Positions 60,663-64,000 of a stretch of DNA of 64,000 nt are shown here, one piece after another (positions within the stretch are counted from its first letter, which is position 1; every line of letters begins with the position of its first letter). The DNA is from Actinomycetes bacterium (lineage in GTDB: Bacteria; Actinomycetota; Acidimicrobiia; Acidimicrobiales; Palsa-688): the NCBI GenBank assembly GCA_021787035.1, contig JAJYMM010000248.1:62001-126000 (forward strand). The letters run 5' to 3'. Under the pieces are notes generated by a model. That model was given only the letters and a program-made list of their open reading frames with translations. It was not told the DNA's origin and did not search any database. Position numbers and translations under genes: made by a program.

Positions 60663-61646
60663 GTGCACGCCTGGGTCCTTGACCGCTCGCCTGGGGAGTA
60701 CCGCTACGGCGAGGTGCCCGCCCCCCCGGTCGGCCCGAGAGAGGTGCGCGTGCGCGTCGTGGCCAGCGCGCTCAACCGCATGGACCTCTGGCTGGCCCTG
60801 GGGATGCCCAAGCCACCCGTGCTCCCGATGGTGCCGGGCTGCGACGCCGCCGGCGTGGTCGCCGAGGTGGGGGAGGAGGTGTCGCGATGGGCCCTGGGCG
60901 ACGAGGTGGTCGTGAACCCCTCGCTGGCCTGCGGGCACTGCCCCGAGTGCCTCGCTGGGCGTTCTGTGTACTGCGCGTCGTGGGCGATCCTGGGCGAGCA
61001 CCGCTCCGGGGCCCACGCCGAGTCGGTAGTGGTCGGGGAGGCCAACGTCGTTGCGCGCCCCGCGGGGCGCACCTGGGAAGAGAGCGCCTGCTACGGCCTC
61101 TGTGGCCTGACTGCGTACCGCATGCTGAGGCGCGCCCACCTTTCGGCGGGCGAGACCCTGCTCGTTACTGGAGCCGGGGGCGGCGTCGCGAGCGCCGCCC
61201 TGGCCATCGGCCTGCAGATGGGCGCCACCGTTTATGCGACCTCTCGCCATGAAGCCAAGCGCGAGCGGGCCGTCGCGCTCGGCGCAGCTGCCTCGTTCCC
61301 ATCGGGCGAGCCGCTGCCCGTGGAGGCCGACGTGGTCGTAGACAGCTCCGGCGAGCCGACGTGGGCCTCGTCGCTCGGAGCGCTGAAAAAGGGCGGGCGC
61401 CTCGCCGTCTGCGGCGGCACAGGTGGGGGACGTGTGGAGCTCTCCCTCCCCAAACTGTGGTTCGGCCAGTACGAGCTGATCGGGTCGACGATGGGGACCT
61501 TCTCCGAGTTCGACGAACTGACCCGGCTGGTTGCCGGTGGCCTCCCGGTGGCCGTCGACAGCACCTTCCAATTGGCTGGGTACCCGGAGGCGCTGGCACG
61601 CCTGCGGGCTGGCGAGCAGTTCGGGAAGTTGGTGCTGCGCCACTAG
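60663..61646 (+). CDS. Zinc-containing medium-chain dehydrogenase/quinone reductase
   Basis: 327 aa, GTG start 17 bp after the permease, so perhaps in the sugar operon. The GroES-like domain has a structural zinc site C90-C93-C96-C104 (ACGHCPEC...YC), and NAD(P) binding is at GAGGGVASAALAIGLQMG. The catalytic zinc ligands are less clear; NRMDLW resembles quinone-reductase members. It might oxidise a sugar-derived substrate (inference). Confidence 0.85.
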   Translation: MHAWVLDRSPGEYRYGEVPAPPVGPREVRVRVVASALNRMDLWLALGMPKPPVLPMVPGCDAAGVVAEVGEEVSRWALGDEVVVNPSLACGHCPECLAGRSVYCASWAILGEHRSGAHAESVVVGEANVVARPAGRTWEESACYGLCGLTAYRMLRRAHLSAGETLLVTGAGGGVASAALAIGLQMGATVYATSRHEAKRERAVALGAAASFPSGEPLPVEADVVVDSSGEPTWASSLGALKKGGRLAVCGGTGGGRVELSLPKLWFGQYELIGSTMGTFSEFDELTRLVAGGLPVAVDSTFQLAGYPEALARLRAGEQFGKLVLRH

Positions 61647-61674
61647 CACCAGTGCGCCCGAGCCGGTAGCGCTC

Positions 61675-62349
61675 CTACGCCTGGCCCACGATGGCGAGCG
61701 CTAGGCCGTCGTAGCCCTTCTCGCCTACAACCTGGAGGGCGGTGGCAGACACGCCCGGAGCCGCCTTCATCGCCTCGAAGAGCCTCCTAGTGCCAATTAC
61801 GTCAGGATCGTCACAAGCTTCGTCTGCCACCCGGCCCTCGCGCACCACGTTGTCGACCACGACAGCGCCGCCGGGCCGGACGAGCCGCATGGCCCATGCG
61901 AAGTAGGCAGCGTTGTTGGACTTGTCGGCGTCGATAAAGGCTAGGTCGAAGGAGGCGTCGCCTGCCTCCTCGGCGACCTGTGGCAACAGTTCGAGGGCGC
62001 GGCCGACCCGGACCTCGATCCTCTCCGCCAACCCTGCACGCTCGACGTTGGCGCGTGCGACTTCTGCATGGCGCGCCTCGAGCTCGAGGCTGAGCAGCTT
62101 CCCCTCCGGTGGTAAGGCCCGCCCGAGCCAGATGGCGCTGTAGCCTCCGAGCGCGCCGATCTCGAGAACCCTCCGGGCGCCAACCAGCCGGGCCAGCACG
62201 TAGAGGAACTTCCCCTGCAGGGCGGTTACGTTTATCGGCGGTAGACCGGCTTCGCGGCTCGAACGCAGCGCCTCGCGCAGCGCCTCGTCCTCCTCTGCGA
62301 GCTGCGCCTCGAGGTAACCGTCCACACGTCGCCAGAGCCCGTTGTCCAT
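61675..62349 (-). CDS. SAM-dependent O-methyltransferase (COMT/family 3)
   Basis: 224 aa from ATG 62349. VLEIGALGGYSAIWLGRALPP is the SAM site; FDLAFIDADKSNNAAYFAWA and VVVDNVVREGRVAD carry the catechol-O-methyltransferase-type metal residues (D, D, N). Substrate unknown. It is convergent with the dehydrogenase and divergent from the ThyX-like gene. Confidence 0.88.
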   Translation of the reverse strand: MDNGLWRRVDGYLEAQLAEEDEALREALRSSREAGLPPINVTALQGKFLYVLARLVGARRVLEIGALGGYSAIWLGRALPPEGKLLSLELEARHAEVARANVERAGLAERIEVRVGRALELLPQVAEEAGDASFDLAFIDADKSNNAAYFAWAMRLVRPGGAVVVDNVVREGRVADEACDDPDVIGTRRLFEAMKAAPGVSATALQVVGEKGYDGLALAIVGQA

Positions 62350-62401
62350 GGCGACAGCATCCCACACTGGCGCCGGCCCGCACCATAGGCTCGCGGTTCA
62401 C

Positions 62402-64000
62402 ATGAGCACGCATGCCCTTGACGTTGCCTACTCGGGCGAGACCTGGACCGAGGAAGAAAGAAGCGTCCTCAGGCGCTACTTCACGAACCTTGACGGCCCA
62501 GTGTTCGCCCTGGTCAACCTGCCAGAGGTGGTGAAAGGGGCGCTCTTCGCGCGCTACTCGCGCTCGGGCAAAAGCTTGCGCCGGCTGTTCCTTGACGAGT
62601 TCGTCCGCGACCTCGACGTGAGCGGCGACCACAGCATCGACGCAACCGTCGGCCTGGCCCGGGCCGAGGAGCTCTACGAGAAGGTCTTCTACGAGTACGG
62701 AGACGATTCGGTCGCCCAACTGGGCGGCGTGCACCTCGCCTGCGAGCAGGTCTCCAACCTCCTTACCAAAGTGCTCGAGCGTGGTCGGCTCATGTCCTAT
62801 ATGGAAAAGTCGACTCGCTACGTGGCCTACGACAGCCGCTTGGAGAGCGGCCACTACCGCTACTACCGGAGCCCAGAGATACTGGCCTCGCCCCTCGGGG
62901 CGCGCTACGTCGGCGACATGGACCGGATCTTCGACACCTACGCCGAGCTGAGGCCCGTCCTCTACGAGTGGTATGCACGCGAGGCGCCCAAGCCGCCCGA
63001 CGAGGTGCCCGCCACCGGCGCTAAGGGCGGCGACATCGCTTACCGGAGGGCGCTCCGGGCCAAGGCTTTTGACGCCTTGAGGGGCTTGCTCCCAGCAGCC
63101 GCTACGTCCAATGTCGGTATTTACGGATCTGGGCAGGGCTTCGAGGCGCTGCTGCTGCACATGCGCGCGCACCCCCTGCCTGAGGCGCGCCTCTATTCGG
63201 ACCTGATGCTCACCGAGCTCCGCAAGGTCATCCCTTCATGGGTCCGCCGTGTCGACGTCCCCGAGCGGGGCGGTGCCTGGTCCGAGTACCTGAGGAGCAA
63301 AGACGCAGCGATGGCCGGCATCGCGCCCGCCGTGCTCGAAGGGGGAGGGGCCGCCGTAAGTGCCGGGTCAGAGGCCGCTGTCAGCTCCACCCCAATCGGC
63401 GCTGCCACTCCCGAGGTCCGCCTCCTTGACTGGGACCCGGACGCGGAGGTGAAGGTGGTGACGGCGATGCTGTACCCGTTTAGCGACCTCCCAGAGACAG
63501 AGGTCGCCGCCCGGGTTGCAGCCATGTCCCTCGACCAGAGGCTCCGAGTGATGGCCACCTACGCCGGCGTGCGCAGCAACCGCAGGCACCGGCCGGGCCG
63601 CGCGCTCGAGCGCAGCGGCTACCGCTTCGAGGTCGTGTCGGACTATGGGGCCTTCCGGGACCTCCAACGTCACCGCCTCCTCACCATCGAGTGGCAGAAG
63701 CTCACCCCAAGCCTCGGCTACTCGATGCCTGGCGCAGTCGCCGACGCCGGCCGCCGAGGCGATTACGAGGAAGCAATGGAGCGCTCGGCCAACCTCTACC
63801 AGGAGCTGGACAACCGCCTCGGCCCGGACCTAGCGGCTTATGCCGTGACGCTTGCACACCGGGTCCGCTACGTGGTCCAGATGAACGCCCGTGAGGCGAT
63901 GCACATGCTCGAGCTGAGGACGACCCCACAAGGCCACGCCGAGTACCGCGAAGTCTGCCAGAAGATGCACGGGTTGATTCGGGACGTCGCGGGGCACCGG
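62402..64000 (+). CDS. Two-module ThyX-family (FAD-dependent thymidylate synthase-like) protein, truncated by window end
   Basis: At least 533 aa from ATG 62402, open at the window edge. The N-terminal half has ThyX features (KGALFARYSRSGKSLRRLFLDEF, YGDDSVAQ, EQVSNLL, MEKSTRY) with R127-G-R-L-M-S132 in place of the RHRxxS signature. The C-terminal half repeats them (MATYAGVRSNRRHRPGRALE, R423-H-R-L-L-T428, then NAREAMHMLELR). Standard ThyX is about 250 aa, so this is a tandem fusion. Both motifs depart from RHRxxS by one residue. It may still be the cell's dUMP methylase or a relative. Confidence 0.85.
   Translation, partial: MSTHALDVAYSGETWTEEERSVLRRYFTNLDGPVFALVNLPEVVKGALFARYSRSGKSLRRLFLDEFVRDLDVSGDHSIDATVGLARAEELYEKVFYEYGDDSVAQLGGVHLACEQVSNLLTKVLERGRLMSYMEKSTRYVAYDSRLESGHYRYYRSPEILASPLGARYVGDMDRIFDTYAELRPVLYEWYAREAPKPPDEVPATGAKGGDIAYRRALRAKAFDALRGLLPAAATSNVGIYGSGQGFEALLLHMRAHPLPEARLYSDLMLTELRKVIPSWVRRVDVPERGGAWSEYLRSKDAAMAGIAPAVLEGGGAAVSAGSEAAVSSTPIGAATPEVRLLDWDPDAEVKVVTAMLYPFSDLPETEVAARVAAMSLDQRLRVMATYAGVRSNRRHRPGRALERSGYRFEVVSDYGAFRDLQRHRLLTIEWQKLTPSLGYSMPGAVADAGRRGDYEEAMERSANLYQELDNRLGPDLAAYAVTLAHRVRYVVQMNAREAMHMLELRTTPQGHAEYREVCQKMHGLIRDVAGHR

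Noticed and set aside
61811-63172. 453-aa minus frame across the methyltransferase and ThyX-like genes
   Set aside because: Antisense to conserved ThyX motifs and out of frame with the methyltransferase; no start signal.

Overview
The window is high-GC DNA with GTG and TTG starts, many 1-4 bp gene overlaps and a complete Pup-proteasome locus (arc/mpa, dop, pup, prcB, prcA, pafA, pafB, pafC). That points to Actinomycetota. The mix of genes, including a contractile injection locus, a TtuA-type tRNA thiolase, a MarP-like protease and a double-domain ThyX, would fit a deep lineage such as Acidimicrobiia, but this placement is inference. I saw no rRNA, tRNA, CRISPR array, insertion sequence or phage integrase.

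Layout. (1) 1-8.1 kb: a beta-lactamase-fold hydrolase diverges from an L-Ala-D/L-Glu epimerase, which is followed by a five-gene dipeptide/oligopeptide ABC transporter. Together they look like a murein-peptide uptake and recycling unit. (2) 8.2-11.8 kb: a small helical protein, glutamate decarboxylase, a GNAT-like acyltransferase and a lone cyclic-nucleotide-binding protein. (3) 11.9-34.5 kb: an extracellular/cytoplasmic contractile injection system (eCIS, phage-tail-like). The minus strand carries, in transcription order, PAAR-like tip, sheath, tube 1, a tail-assembly-type protein, a 56-aa DUF6760-like protein (too short for usual ORF cut-offs), tube 2, a 927-aa Arg/Pro/Gly-rich protein, a LysM tube-adaptor, a VgrG-like spike, gp25, baseplate J, tail protein I, a zinc-ribbon membrane protein and a DUF4157 protein, then separately an AAA+ ATPase. 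Facing them on the plus strand are DUF4255 and three tandem single-pass membrane proteins. These three share a juxtamembrane F/Y-x-Q-R/H-P motif, have Ig-like domains on the predicted cytosolic side, and in two cases have carboxypeptidase-regulatory-like repeats outside. I consider this trio, with the 927-aa protein, the most interesting part of the window.

(4) 34.5-38.7 kb: envelope genes (septum-formation-type lipoprotein, fatty-acid desaturase, DacB-type carboxypeptidase, small membrane proteins). (5) 38.7-56.5 kb: a MoaD/ThiS-type sulfur carrier, TtuA-like tRNA thiolase and TrmI m1A58 methyltransferase, then the MarP-like protease, a ferredoxin, and the Pup-proteasome locus running on into pafBC, lepB, tatB and helY. 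The two tRNA enzymes modify neighbouring T-loop positions, and the sulfur carrier has a ubiquitin fold next to the Pup system. tatC, normally between tatA/B and helY, is absent; lepB and two small genes are inserted instead.

(6) 56.8-61.6 kb: a ribose-type sugar ABC transporter (binding protein, double ATPase, permease) followed by a zinc-type MDR dehydrogenase. (7) 61.7-64 kb: an O-methyltransferase facing a large ThyX-family protein that runs off the window. Short in-frame minisatellites of 15 bp occur in three genes (dacB-like, ttuA-like, second membrane paralogue), and a 14-bp repeat array overlaps the prcA stop codon.
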